A stretch of 7,055 bases of DNA from an uncultured Campylobacter sp. (GCA_905373295.1 CAJPSJ010000102.1:1-7055), one strand, 5' to 3'; shown: positions 1 to 6,127, numbered from the stretch's first letter. Notes: generated by a model not told the origin, from the letters alone. Program-made: numbers and translations.

Positions 1-2
1 AC

Positions 3-251
3 GCGGACGGCTTTGCAGCGCTTGCCGCGGTGGTGATTTTAGGCACGATATGCGCGTTTAGCTTTTATATGACGGGGCTAAAGATAATAGGCGCAAGCAG
101 GGCGAGCATGATCGCGTGCATCGAGCCGGTGAGCGCGGCGGCGTTTGCCTATTTTTGGCTGGGGACGGAGTTCGTGTTTCTTGATTTTGCGGGCTTTACG
201 CTCATTATCTCGTGCATATTTTTGCTGGCTAAAGATAGGAAAAAGGCGTAA
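3..251 (+). CDS. EamA/DMT-family transporter, C-terminal part (5' end outside window)
   Basis: The frame is open from the left edge of the window and ends with TAA at 249-251, giving the last 82 residues of a membrane protein. Three hydrophobic stretches are visible, at about residues 5-24, 33-53 and 57-76 of the fragment. The second carries the segment IEPVSAAAFAYFWLGTE, where the Glu-Pro pair followed by a small-residue helix is typical of the second EamA repeat in drug/metabolite-superfamily exporters. The tail ends in a short basic stretch (KDRKKA), as expected for a cytoplasmic C-terminus. Family members move small metabolites or amino acids out of the cell; the substrate cannot be read from this fragment. 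The next gene starts 13 bp downstream on the same strand, which suggests a shared transcript. I am confident of the family and have no basis for the substrate. Confidence 0.85.
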   Translation, partial: ADGFAALAAVVILGTICAFSFYMTGLKIIGASRASMIACIEPVSAAAFAYFWLGTEFVFLDFAGFTLIISCIFLLAKDRKKA

Positions 252-264
252 ATTTGGAGGAGAG

Positions 265-687
265 ATGATCTATTTGGCGCAGACCGATACGACGGCGGGA
301 TTTTTGAGTAAGGATTTTCGCGAGATAAACGCGCTCAAACGCCGCCCGCTTGACAAACCCTGCCTTATAACGACGGCGAAATTTAGCGAGCTAAAAAATC
401 TCGCTCGCGTACCCGCTAAATTTAAAAATTTAGTGCGCCGCGCGAGAAAAACGACCTTTTTATACCCGAACGACACCGCCGTGCGCGTCGTAAAAGATTG
501 TGCCCACGAGGAATTTCTGCGCAAATTTGACTGGCTCTACTCTAGCAGCGCAAATTTAAACGGACAAAACTTCGACGAAGCCTGGGCAAAAGCGGCGGCG
601 GACGAGGTCGTGGATCAAAATTTCAGCCAAAACGCAAGCTCGAAAATTTATAAAATTTCAAAAACTAAAATTTTGCGGATTAGATAG
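265..687 (+). CDS. Short YrdC/Sua5/TsaC-like domain protein
   Basis: This 140-residue protein resembles the YrdC/Sua5/YciO family, which binds ATP and dsRNA/tRNA; TsaC members make threonylcarbamoyl-AMP for t6A37 tRNA modification. Visible family landmarks are QTDTTAGF (residues 6-13, matching the usual PTDTVYGL), KRRPLDKP (25-32, the K-x-R-P-x-x-K-P region), TTFLYPN (63-69), YSSSANLNG (92-100, the TSAN-x-SG motif) and SSKIYKI (125-131, near the usual substrate-binding end). TsaC proteins are usually about 190 residues, so this is a short version. Loops between the landmarks are compressed, but no landmark is lost and no frame break is seen. I chose the ATG at 265 because GGAGG lies at 256-260; a longer in-frame start at 145 would lie deep inside the upstream gene. 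Whether it is the cell's real t6A enzyme or a paralogue of unknown role is not decidable here. Confidence 0.82.
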   Translation: MIYLAQTDTTAGFLSKDFREINALKRRPLDKPCLITTAKFSELKNLARVPAKFKNLVRRARKTTFLYPNDTAVRVVKDCAHEEFLRKFDWLYSSSANLNGQNFDEAWAKAAADEVVDQNFSQNASSKIYKISKTKILRIR

Positions 688-1450
688 AGCTGCCGATTAA
701 AATTTACGCGTGCTAGGAGCGCTCAAAAAAGAGGCACAGCGGGAAGTAACTTTACAAATTTAAACGACTTTGCAAATTTAAAACCGGATACCTCATTTCG
801 ACTACTTTGTCCTCTGCACAATTTAAAACGACCTTCTAAATTTAAAATGGCTCTGTAAATTTAGCCGAGCCGTGAAATCCCGCCTCAGATAAACCGCGCA
901 AATACCATCTGAAATTTTAAAAAATCACGAAAAGATCACGGCAAACTCGTAGAAAAATTATATAAAAAGCCGCAAATCCCCACTGCTTTCAAGCAGTAGA
1001 ATTCCTGCCGTTCTCAAAAACGCAAAATTTCACTACTGGTAGCTTTTGGATGAAATTTTATCGCCCAAATATTCTCGATCAAAATTCCGACCTGGACGAG
1101 CTAAGATTATCGCTATAAATTCTCGCATCCCGAGCATTTTTGATTAAAATTTTAGAGATCGGGCATTACCGCTGGTTTTTATCCGAGCCTCTATGCGCCG
1201 TTTTGATCGAAGCTCCACCGACGCCGCTTCTGCTTCTGATTAAAATTTGATCTTTAAAAAAAGCTCATCTGACGCCGTTAAAATCAAAATTTTCGCCGCC
1301 GCGCAGTGTGTCAAGCCAAACGCTGCAAATTTTAAAATTTAAACCGCTTCTCGCCGCGCGGCACCGATAAATTCCAACCGACAAACTCCGCTAGCCAGTC
1401 CATCATTCCCGTATAAAACATAAATTTTCATGAATTTAACGCCGTCGTTC
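688..1450. other. Gene-free spacer with scattered AAATTT words and small dyads
   Basis: I find no credible reading frame, tRNA or rRNA in this stretch. It is crowded with AAATTT/AAATTC words. The 11-mer GATTAAAATTT occurs at 695-705, 1142-1152 and 1238-1248. Two short dyads stand out. One is ACTGCTT-TC-AAGCAGT at 982-997, lying just after the AT-rich run TTATATAAAAAG. The other is AAAATTTCA (1024-1032) facing TGAAATTTT (1051-1059). An 8-bp palindrome GAGCGCTC followed by six A sits at 717-730. None is a convincing terminator for the upstream gene pair. Confidence 0.6.
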
Positions 1451-1478
1451 TTGCTTTATATTAAAATTTCGCTAAAAT
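1451..1478 (+). promoter_or_regulatory. Candidate sigma-70 promoter for the GntP-family permease gene
   Basis: TTGCTT at 1451-1456 and TAAAAT at 1473-1478 are separated by 16 bp, with A/T-rich sequence between them, and lie about 80 bp upstream of the permease start. Campylobacter sigma-70 promoters rely mainly on the -10 box and surrounding A/T periodicity, so the -10 call carries most of the weight. The spacer is generally rich in TAAAAT-like words, so this could be coincidental. Confidence 0.4.
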
Positions 1479-1497
1479 TACCGCATTAAATTTGAAG

Positions 1498-1526
1498 CGC
1501 AAACGGCTTAGCTTAAACCGCTTGCG
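1498..1526. promoter_or_regulatory. 29-bp imperfect dyad: candidate operator or leader hairpin upstream of the permease
   Basis: The left arm CGCAAACGGCTTA and right arm beginning TTAAACCGCTTGCG are near-perfect inverted repeats centred at 1512. Eleven of fourteen pairs are Watson-Crick, one is G-T and two are mismatched. The dyad lies between the candidate -10 box (1473-1478) and the ribosome-binding site AAGGAG (1545-1550). That position suits either a repressor operator just downstream of the transcription start or a 5'-UTR hairpin. No copy of the same dyad precedes the kinase gene. The binding factor, if there is one, is unknown. Confidence 0.45.
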
Positions 1527-1555
1527 GGCAAATTAAATCCATTCAAGGAGCTTTT

Positions 1556-2932
1556 ATGAGCGGTGTTGCGTTAATCATCTGCTTCGCCATAGCGGTCGTC
1601 GTGATGATTTTTTTGATCTCCAAAGCAGGCGTTCACCCGTTTTTGGCGCTAATGCTTATCTCCCTGGCGCTCGCGATCGTCGCGGGCATACCGCTAGCCA
1701 AGATCCCCGCGATTATCGGCGACGGATTCAGCGGCACGTTTAAGAGTATCGGTATCGTCATAATCTTCGGCGCGCTCATCGGCACCGTGCTCGAAAAGAC
1801 CGGCGCGGCGCTCAAACTCGCCGATATGGTCGTAAACGTAGTCGGGCAAAAGCGCCCCGAGCTTGCGATGCTCATAATGGGCTGGATCGTGGGCATCCCC
1901 GTATTTTGCGATAGCGGCTTCGTCGTTTTAAATCCGATCCGAGAAGCGATCAGTAAAAAAATCGGCGAAAATCCGGTCGCTCTGGCAGTAGCGCTCTCGG
2001 GCGGACTTTATGCCTCGCACGTATTCATCCCGCCGACTCCTGGACCGATCGCCGCAGCAGGCGCCGTAGGTCTAGGCGGCAATCTACTGCTCGTAATCGC
2101 AATGGGCGCGGTGGTATCCTTGCCGGTGCTGATCGCTACATACTTTTTTTCTAAAAAGGTCGCCAAAAGCGTGCATATAAGCGAGGCCGAAGCTAATGAA
2201 GTCATCGCAAAAAGCTACGACGATCTGCTTAAACAATACGGCAAATTGCCGGGTGGATTTTTGAGCTTAGCCCCTATTTTGATACCGATCCTATTTATGG
2301 CGCTGGGCTCCGTCGCCAAGATCCTAAAAGTAGGCGGGTTTGCGGGCGAAATTTCGCAATTTTTAGGAAATCCTATCATCGCGCTAGCCTTGGGCGTAGT
2401 TTTTGCGGTATTTTTGCTCGTGCAAACCGGCAAACTAGGCGAATTTGACGAGATCACAAACGAATCCTTAAAGATCGTAGGTCCGATCCTCTTTATAACC
2501 GCAGCGGGCGGAGTGCTAGGCAAGGTGATCACCGACGCCGGCTTCGTAACCTACATCAAGGACAATGCGACCGCGATTAAAGCCGCTGGGATTTTCTTCC
2601 CATTCTTAATCTCAGCCGTCCTAAAAACTGCGCAAGGAAGCTCCACCGTTGCGATCATCACTACAGCTTCGATTATGGGCGCATTTAACGTGGACGGCTC
2701 ACTGATGCAAGTACTGGGCTTCACCTCGGAAATGTCCGGCGCGCTTGTGGTAATGGCGATCGCAGCGGGTGCGATGACCGTTTCGCACGCTAATGACAGC
2801 TACTTCTGGGTCGTTACGAATTTCAGCAAGATGAACCCGCAGCAAGGCTACCGCACACAGACCATGCTAACCCTAATTATGGGCATTACGGGCATGATCA
2901 GCGTTTGGGTTTTGTCGCTGTTTTTGATCTAG
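1556..2932 (+). CDS. GntP-family H+-coupled permease, probably for D-glycerate
   Basis: This is a 458-residue polytopic inner-membrane protein of the gluconate permease (GntP) family, whose members are typically about 440-460 residues and take up gluconate or related hydroxy-acids with protons. Family landmarks are GIPVFCDSGF (residues 113-122), HVFIPPTPGP (155-164), LKTAQGSSTVA (356-366) and AMTVSHANDSYFW (406-418). Long hydrophobic segments run from the N-terminus to residue 458, with a charged cytoplasmic-type stretch around residues 200-232. The start at 1556 is set by AAGGAG at 1545-1550 and by the immediate hydrophobic N-terminus. The next gene on the same strand, 396 bp downstream, encodes a glycerate kinase. 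The same pairing is known in Haemophilus influenzae (HI0091/HI0092), so D-glycerate is the most likely substrate by context; gluconate cannot be excluded from sequence. A dyad and promoter-like boxes lie just upstream. Confidence 0.93.
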   Translation: MSGVALIICFAIAVVVMIFLISKAGVHPFLALMLISLALAIVAGIPLAKIPAIIGDGFSGTFKSIGIVIIFGALIGTVLEKTGAALKLADMVVNVVGQKRPELAMLIMGWIVGIPVFCDSGFVVLNPIREAISKKIGENPVALAVALSGGLYASHVFIPPTPGPIAAAGAVGLGGNLLLVIAMGAVVSLPVLIATYFFSKKVAKSVHISEAEANEVIAKSYDDLLKQYGKLPGGFLSLAPILIPILFMALGSVAKILKVGGFAGEISQFLGNPIIALALGVVFAVFLLVQTGKLGEFDEITNESLKIVGPILFITAAGGVLGKVITDAGFVTYIKDNATAIKAAGIFFPFLISAVLKTAQGSSTVAIITTASIMGAFNVDGSLMQVLGFTSEMSGALVVMAIAAGAMTVSHANDSYFWVVTNFSKMNPQQGYRTQTMLTLIMGITGMISVWVLSLFLI

Positions 2933-3034
2933 GCTAGCTTATTCTAGCCGCTACCGCGCTAAATCAGTGCGGAGCGCTACGGGCATCTACCAGCGGCTAG
3001 CTACATAAAATTCTTTAAATTTACGTAGCTAGCC
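2932..3034 (+). other. Cluster of overlapping, partly mutually exclusive stems after the permease gene
   Basis: Four segments can pair in sequence. GGCTAG (2932-2937) pairs with CTAGCC (2944-2949). CTAGCCGCT (2944-2952) pairs instead with AGCGGCTAG (2992-3000). GGCTAGCTAC (2995-3004) pairs with GTAGCTAGCC (3025-3034), a perfect 10-bp stem. A further hairpin, CCGCGCT/AGTGCGG with loop AAATC, fills 2954-2972. The first stem overlaps the permease stop codon. No T-run follows any of the stems, so they are not standard intrinsic terminators. They could protect an mRNA 3' end or modulate read-through into the kinase gene. Confidence 0.45.
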
Positions 3035-3062
3035 CGCGTCGCGCAAATGCTCTAAGGCATTA

Positions 3063-3304
3063 AAATTTCGCTTAACGGAGTTTTAAATTTACACACAAAG
3101 CCTCAAGGAGCGAAATTTTAAAATTCTATCGCTACGGAATTTTAAAATTTAGCCGAAATTCTGTGGCTTACAGAATTTTAAAATTCCACGACATGAAATT
3201 TTGAAATTTGCCCCACAAATTTGGCGACGAGATTTTAAAATTCTACTCTTGCTTTAGTCTTGTCATCGTAAATTTAGCCTACGCGCTGTAAAATTCCAAA
3301 ATTT
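3063..3304. repeat. AATTTTAAAATT palindrome cluster, RAATTY-dense spacer
   Basis: The 12-bp palindrome AATTTTAAAATT occurs at 3114-3125, 3138-3149 and 3174-3185, the last inside the perfect 14-mer GAATTTTAAAATTC (3173-3186). Near-copies lie at 3195-3209, 3231-3243 and 3298-3310. I count 16 RAATTY hexamers between 3063 and 3304. A hairpin, AAATTCTGT (3156-3164) with ACAGAATTT (3170-3178) and loop GGCTT, sits between two of the palindromes. No reading frame is evident, and no clear promoter for the kinase gene could be picked out of this A/T background. Confidence 0.7.
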
Positions 3305-3328
3305 TAAAATACCAGCTAAAGGAAAAAT

Positions 3329-4465
3329 ATGAAAGTTTTAGTCGCGATCGACTCGTTTAAGGGCTCGCTTAGCTCGCTTGAGGCGGGTAACGCCGTAAAA
3401 TCAGGCATCGAAAAGCTAGGCTGCGAGGTGCTCGTCAAACCTATCGCAGATGGCGGCGAAGGAAGCGTTGAAGCCCTTGCCGACGCGCTAAAAGCTAGGT
3501 TTATGGACGTCATCGTAACAAATCCGTTAGGCGAAAAAACACCCGCGCGCTACGCCTTAAAAGGCGAGCTAGGCATCTTAGAAATGGCGTCCGCATCGGG
3601 TCTGCCGCTCATCGAAAAATCGCGCCGTAACCCGCTAAAAACGAGCACTTATGGCTTTGGCGAGATGATAGCGCATGCGATCGCGCACGGCGCGCGAAAG
3701 TTTATCATAGGCATCGGCGGAAGTGCTACAAATGACGCAGGTATGGGTATGCTGCGCGCGCTCGGTTTTAAATTTAAAGATGCAAATGGCGCAGAGCTTG
3801 CGGGAGCGGGCGAGGATCTGATTAAACTCGCCACGATAGATTGCACTTCGGTGCTGCCGCATCTTAAAGAGTGCGAGTTTCTCATCGCCTGCGACGTGGA
3901 TAATCCGCTTTTTGGCGAAAACGGCGCGGCATATATTTACGCTCCGCAAAAAGGCGCGGATGCAGCGATGGTAAAGCAGCTCGATGCAGGGCTTATAAAT
4001 TTTGCAAGCGTCGTAAGTAAGCATCTCGGACGCGAGCTTTGGAATAGCCCCGGAGCAGGAGCTGCCGGCGGGCTAGGCTTTGGCTTCGTGAGCTTTCTAA
4101 ACGCGACGCTTAAGCCAGGCATCGACATCATCACCGAAGAGATCGGGCTAGATCGCGATATGAAAGACGCCGAGCTCGTCATCACAGGCGAAGGAAGGCT
4201 CGATTTTCAAAGCTCGATGGGCAAAACTCCCTGTGGCGTCGCGAAGATCGCCGCTTCCTACGGCGTGCCCGTAATCGCGCTGGCAGGCGGTATCTCGCCC
4301 TGTGCCGGCGGCTGTAATGAGCGAGGCATAGGCGCATTTTTTTGCATCCTAAATGAACCGATGAGCCTTGAGCACGCGATGGAAAAAGAGATCGCGACAC
4401 AAAATTTAGCCCGCGTCGCCGAACAAGCGGTGAGATTATTTCTGCTCGGACGCGGCGCTAAATAG
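3329..4465 (+). CDS. glxK: Glycerate kinase, GarK/GlxK family (2-phosphoglycerate-forming)
   Basis: The product is a 378-residue cytoplasmic kinase, close to the roughly 380 residues of E. coli GarK and GlxK. It should phosphorylate D-glycerate with ATP; this family yields 2-phosphoglycerate, the substrate of enolase. Family landmarks are DSFKGSL (8-14), ADGGEGS (40-46), TSTYGFGE (105-112), GIGGSATNDAGMGML (128-142), ACDVDNPLFGENGAA (187-201), PGAGAAGGLGFG (241-252) and VITGEGRLDFQS (284-295) followed by SMGKTP. All are present and the frame is unbroken, so the enzyme looks functional. AAAGGA at 3318-3323 precedes the ATG. It lies 396 bp downstream of the GntP-family permease on the same strand, and the two together form an uptake-and-activation unit for glycerate. 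The long spacer means it may have its own promoter or may be read from the permease transcript. The family call is very secure. Confidence 0.96.
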   Translation: MKVLVAIDSFKGSLSSLEAGNAVKSGIEKLGCEVLVKPIADGGEGSVEALADALKARFMDVIVTNPLGEKTPARYALKGELGILEMASASGLPLIEKSRRNPLKTSTYGFGEMIAHAIAHGARKFIIGIGGSATNDAGMGMLRALGFKFKDANGAELAGAGEDLIKLATIDCTSVLPHLKECEFLIACDVDNPLFGENGAAYIYAPQKGADAAMVKQLDAGLINFASVVSKHLGRELWNSPGAGAAGGLGFGFVSFLNATLKPGIDIITEEIGLDRDMKDAELVITGEGRLDFQSSMGKTPCGVAKIAASYGVPVIALAGGISPCAGGCNERGIGAFFCILNEPMSLEHAMEKEIATQNLARVAEQAVRLFLLGRGAK

Positions 4466-4467
4466 GG

Positions 4468-4485
4468 ATTTTGGATCAAAATTTT
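4468..4485 (+). terminator. Weak terminator-like hairpin after the glycerate kinase gene
   Basis: ATTTTG (4468-4473) pairs with CAAAAT (4477-4482) across a 3-nt loop and is followed by TTT, starting 3 bp after the kinase stop codon. The stem is short and A/T-rich, so it would be a poor terminator on its own. It is the only such element near the gene end. Confidence 0.22.
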
Positions 4486-4673
4486 AAGGCGCGGACGTTA
4501 AAGCTTGCAGCGGGTACGGCGCATACGGGTAGGGATACGGCGCGGCGACGGCTCGCAACAGACAAGCACGACAAAGTGCGGCAGGAGGCGAGCATGGCAA
4601 AGAAGCTAAATTTTATGCAGGATGGATTTGCGTGCTTTAAAGGCACGGCGCGATCTTGACGCATATGCGGTGA

Positions 4674-4815
4674 CGCGCAGCTTACAAGGCATAAAAAATA
4701 TACGCGAAGAAGCAGGCGAGAGCCACAACGATGGACGTTGGTAAAACGGCGGCTTGCGGCAAGGATATGGGCTATGACGTGCATGCGCGGCAAGCAAATA
4801 CTGCGCGCAGCTTAC
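4674..4815 (+). repeat. 12-bp direct repeat CGCGCAGCTTAC, two copies
   Basis: Identical 12-mers CGCGCAGCTTAC lie at 4674-4685 and 4804-4815, 130 bp apart, with no similarity extending beyond them. They could be a chance match in GC-rich DNA or the trace of an old duplication or insertion. No transposase frame lies between them. Confidence 0.35.
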
Positions 4816-4967
4816 GACGGGCGGCAGAATTTCATCCGCCGCAGACCGCGGTAAGTGGATAAATTTTGCATTAAAACGTAGCTTTGCTGAAATTCTAGCG
4901 CGTTTGAAAATACGGAGCGATAGGACAGGAGGTAAGACAGCGGACGGCTCGGCGGTGAAATAGCGGC

Positions 4968-4993
4968 GTGAAATTTTCGGCGCAAAATTTCAC
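4968..4993. repeat. Perfect 10-bp inverted repeat with hexaloop
   Basis: GTGAAATTTT (4968-4977) and AAAATTTCAC (4984-4993) form a perfect stem around the loop CGGCGC. On the plus strand it is followed by TTTAC rather than a T-run. It could act as a weak transcription terminator or RNA stabiliser, but no gene lies directly upstream of it. Confidence 0.4.
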
Positions 4994-5060
4994 TTTACTA
5001 CGCGAGCATATACGCTAGGAATTATTTAAAATCCATTTTTTAATCAAGCAGCTCGTGGAC

Positions 5061-5094
5061 CCTCGCAATACATACCTCAAGGCGTGATTGAAAC
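5061..5094 (+). repeat. Solitary CRISPR-repeat-like sequence (speculative)
   Basis: The stretch begins CCTCGCAATACATACC and ends GGCGTGATTGAAAC. Many type I and III CRISPR repeats end in ATTGAAAC, often have a GCAAT-type 5' portion, and carry a small central dyad; here CCT and AGG flank CA at 5075-5082. Only one good copy is present. Faintly similar A/T-rich stretches ending in ATTTAAAA occur about 63-65 bp on either side (5024-5031 and 5152-5159), but these are weak in this background. No cas gene is in the window. This is not a called array. Confidence 0.2.
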
Positions 5095-5505
5095 AGATGG
5101 AATTTTAAAATTTGACCGCTGTATTCGCAGTCTATGGAATTTGCAACGTAAATTTAAAAGTAGCGATCCGCCCTATGAAATTCCGTTTAAATTTTAGCCC
5201 GCGATATGTTCATTTTGAGGTAAGAAGGGCTGCTCAATTGCAAAATCGCGCTTCTTGCAAAAATGGCGGCGGCGCATTACTCCGCTCGCTCGCAAAGCCT
5301 GCCAGCCTTCCGATGACGCTTTGATGAGGAGCGGGCCGTGTCTGCGCAAATTTTGTATTACTAAGATCGCGGATTTGCTTATCGCTAAATTTAGTGCATA
5401 TGCGGTCGCCGTACGCCACTATGGTAAGAGTGGGTTTGCATTAATTTTGCTCCGATCGCGCTGTGTTTTGCGATAAAAATTTATAAAATTTTATTTTTGG
5501 TCGGC

Positions 5506-5545
5506 GCCGCAAAATTTTATAAAGCTCCATTTTAAAATTTGCGGC
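5506..5545. repeat. Long inverted repeat, 12 bp with one bulge
   Basis: GCCGCAAA (5506-5513) pairs with TTTGCGGC (5538-5545), and beyond a single bulged A (5514) TTTT (5515-5518) pairs with AAAA (5534-5537), leaving a 15-nt loop. Just upstream, 5475-5498 holds an A/T-rich palindromic run including ATAAAATTTTAT (5483-5494). Neither strand has a following T-run. The function is unknown; a hairpin in RNA is likely if the region is transcribed. Confidence 0.42.
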
Positions 5546-5766
5546 ACGGGCACGTACTGACCATGTTCAAGCTAAAATCAAATCTCAAAATTCTAAGCGG
5601 CGAATGCAGAAAACCCTCGCGTCTAGCGTATCTGCGGCGGCGGTACGGGCACGCTAAATTTATCGCTTTTGGGACGTAAAAGACGCGCAGGCGCGGGCAA
5701 AATTTATTGATTTTAGAGTTTAAAGCATCGAATTCGCGAGTCTAGGCTAAATTTCAAAATTTAAAG

Positions 5767-5842
5767 CGCGCAACGCTTCGGGCGCATCCGCGCGACTGCA
5801 AGCGCTCATAAAATTCGCCCGAAGCAAGGTTGTAAAACCGCG
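5767..5842. repeat. GC-rich inverted repeat with nested inner stem
   Basis: GCTTCGGGCG (5775-5784) and CGCCCGAAGC (5816-5825) are perfect 10-bp complements. Beyond a 3-nt bulge (AAG) the stem continues with CAAC (5771-5774) against GTTG (5829-5832), and past an internal loop with CGCG (5767-5770) against CGCG (5839-5842). Inside the 31-nt loop GCGC (5790-5793) can pair with GCGC (5802-5805). The stacked pairing suggests a structured RNA element rather than a chance dyad. No open frame of quality overlaps it. Confidence 0.42.
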
Positions 5843-5967
5843 GGCGGGCGCAAAATTTATCGCCGCAAAAATCAAAACCGCGAAAGCAAAAAGGCTCCGC
5901 GAGCATTCGCTGCCGCACCCGCCCAAGCAAATTAAAATTGCATGATCCACCTAGCCGGCATACGTGA

Positions 5968-6091
5968 AGGGCGCTGCTGCGGGCATTTGCACTTAAATCC
6001 GGTGTGATCGCAATGCGATTTAAAACCGCGCCTGCTTAAATTCGTGCCGTTTCGGTTCGCTCGCAATCACATCTCGCCGCAGTAGCGCTTT
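5968..6091 (+). ncRNA. Candidate structured RNA: nested stems over about 124 nt
   Basis: The closing stem pairs GCGCTGCTGCGG (5971-5982) with CCGCAGTAGCGC (6077-6088): eleven Watson-Crick pairs and one G-U. It is extended outward by AGG (5968-5970) against TTT (6089-6091). Nested inside, TGTGAT (6003-6008) pairs with ATCACA (6066-6071), followed past a mismatch by GC/GC. Deeper still, AACCG (6024-6028) pairs with CGGTT (6053-6057). A small alternative hairpin is ATCGC-AAT-GCGAT (6007-6019). The concentric order of the stems is what sets it apart from isolated dyads. The strand is uncertain; plus is slightly preferred because TTTAAATTT follows the closing stem, and TAAAAT near 5933 could be a -10 box. 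I do not recognise a known RNA family. Confidence 0.3.
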
Positions 6092-6127
6092 AAATTTGCG
6101 CCGCCGCGATTTGTGTGCATTCAATCG

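Noticed and set aside
145..264. N-terminal extension of the YrdC-like protein using an ATG at 145
   Set aside because: The extension overlaps the transporter gene by more than 100 bp and reads as an out-of-frame translation of it; the ATG at 265 has GGAGG at the right distance and starts at the family's first motif.
982..997. Hairpin ACTGCTT-TC-AAGCAGT as an intrinsic terminator or CRISPR-type repeat
   Set aside because: No T-run follows on either strand within a normal distance, there is only one copy, and it is about 300 bp from the nearest gene end.
3260..3294. TTGTCA (3260-3265) with TAAAAT (3289-3294) as a promoter for the kinase gene
   Set aside because: The 23-bp spacing is too long for a sigma-70 promoter, and TAAAAT-like words are everywhere in this spacer, so neither box is supported.
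3635..4024. 129-codon minus-strand frame inside the glycerate kinase gene
   Set aside because: It lies fully antisense to a strongly supported kinase gene and its translation shows no family features; it is a shadow frame.
4471..4797. Several 60-105-codon frames on both strands after the glycerate kinase gene
   Set aside because: They overlap one another in conflicting frames, have no good ribosome-binding sites and give no recognisable motifs.
5747..5950. 67-codon minus-strand frame with a hydrophobic N-terminal half, signal-peptide-like
   Set aside because: No ribosome-binding site or family similarity is visible, it ends with basic low-information sequence, and it runs across the strong inverted repeat at 5767-5842.
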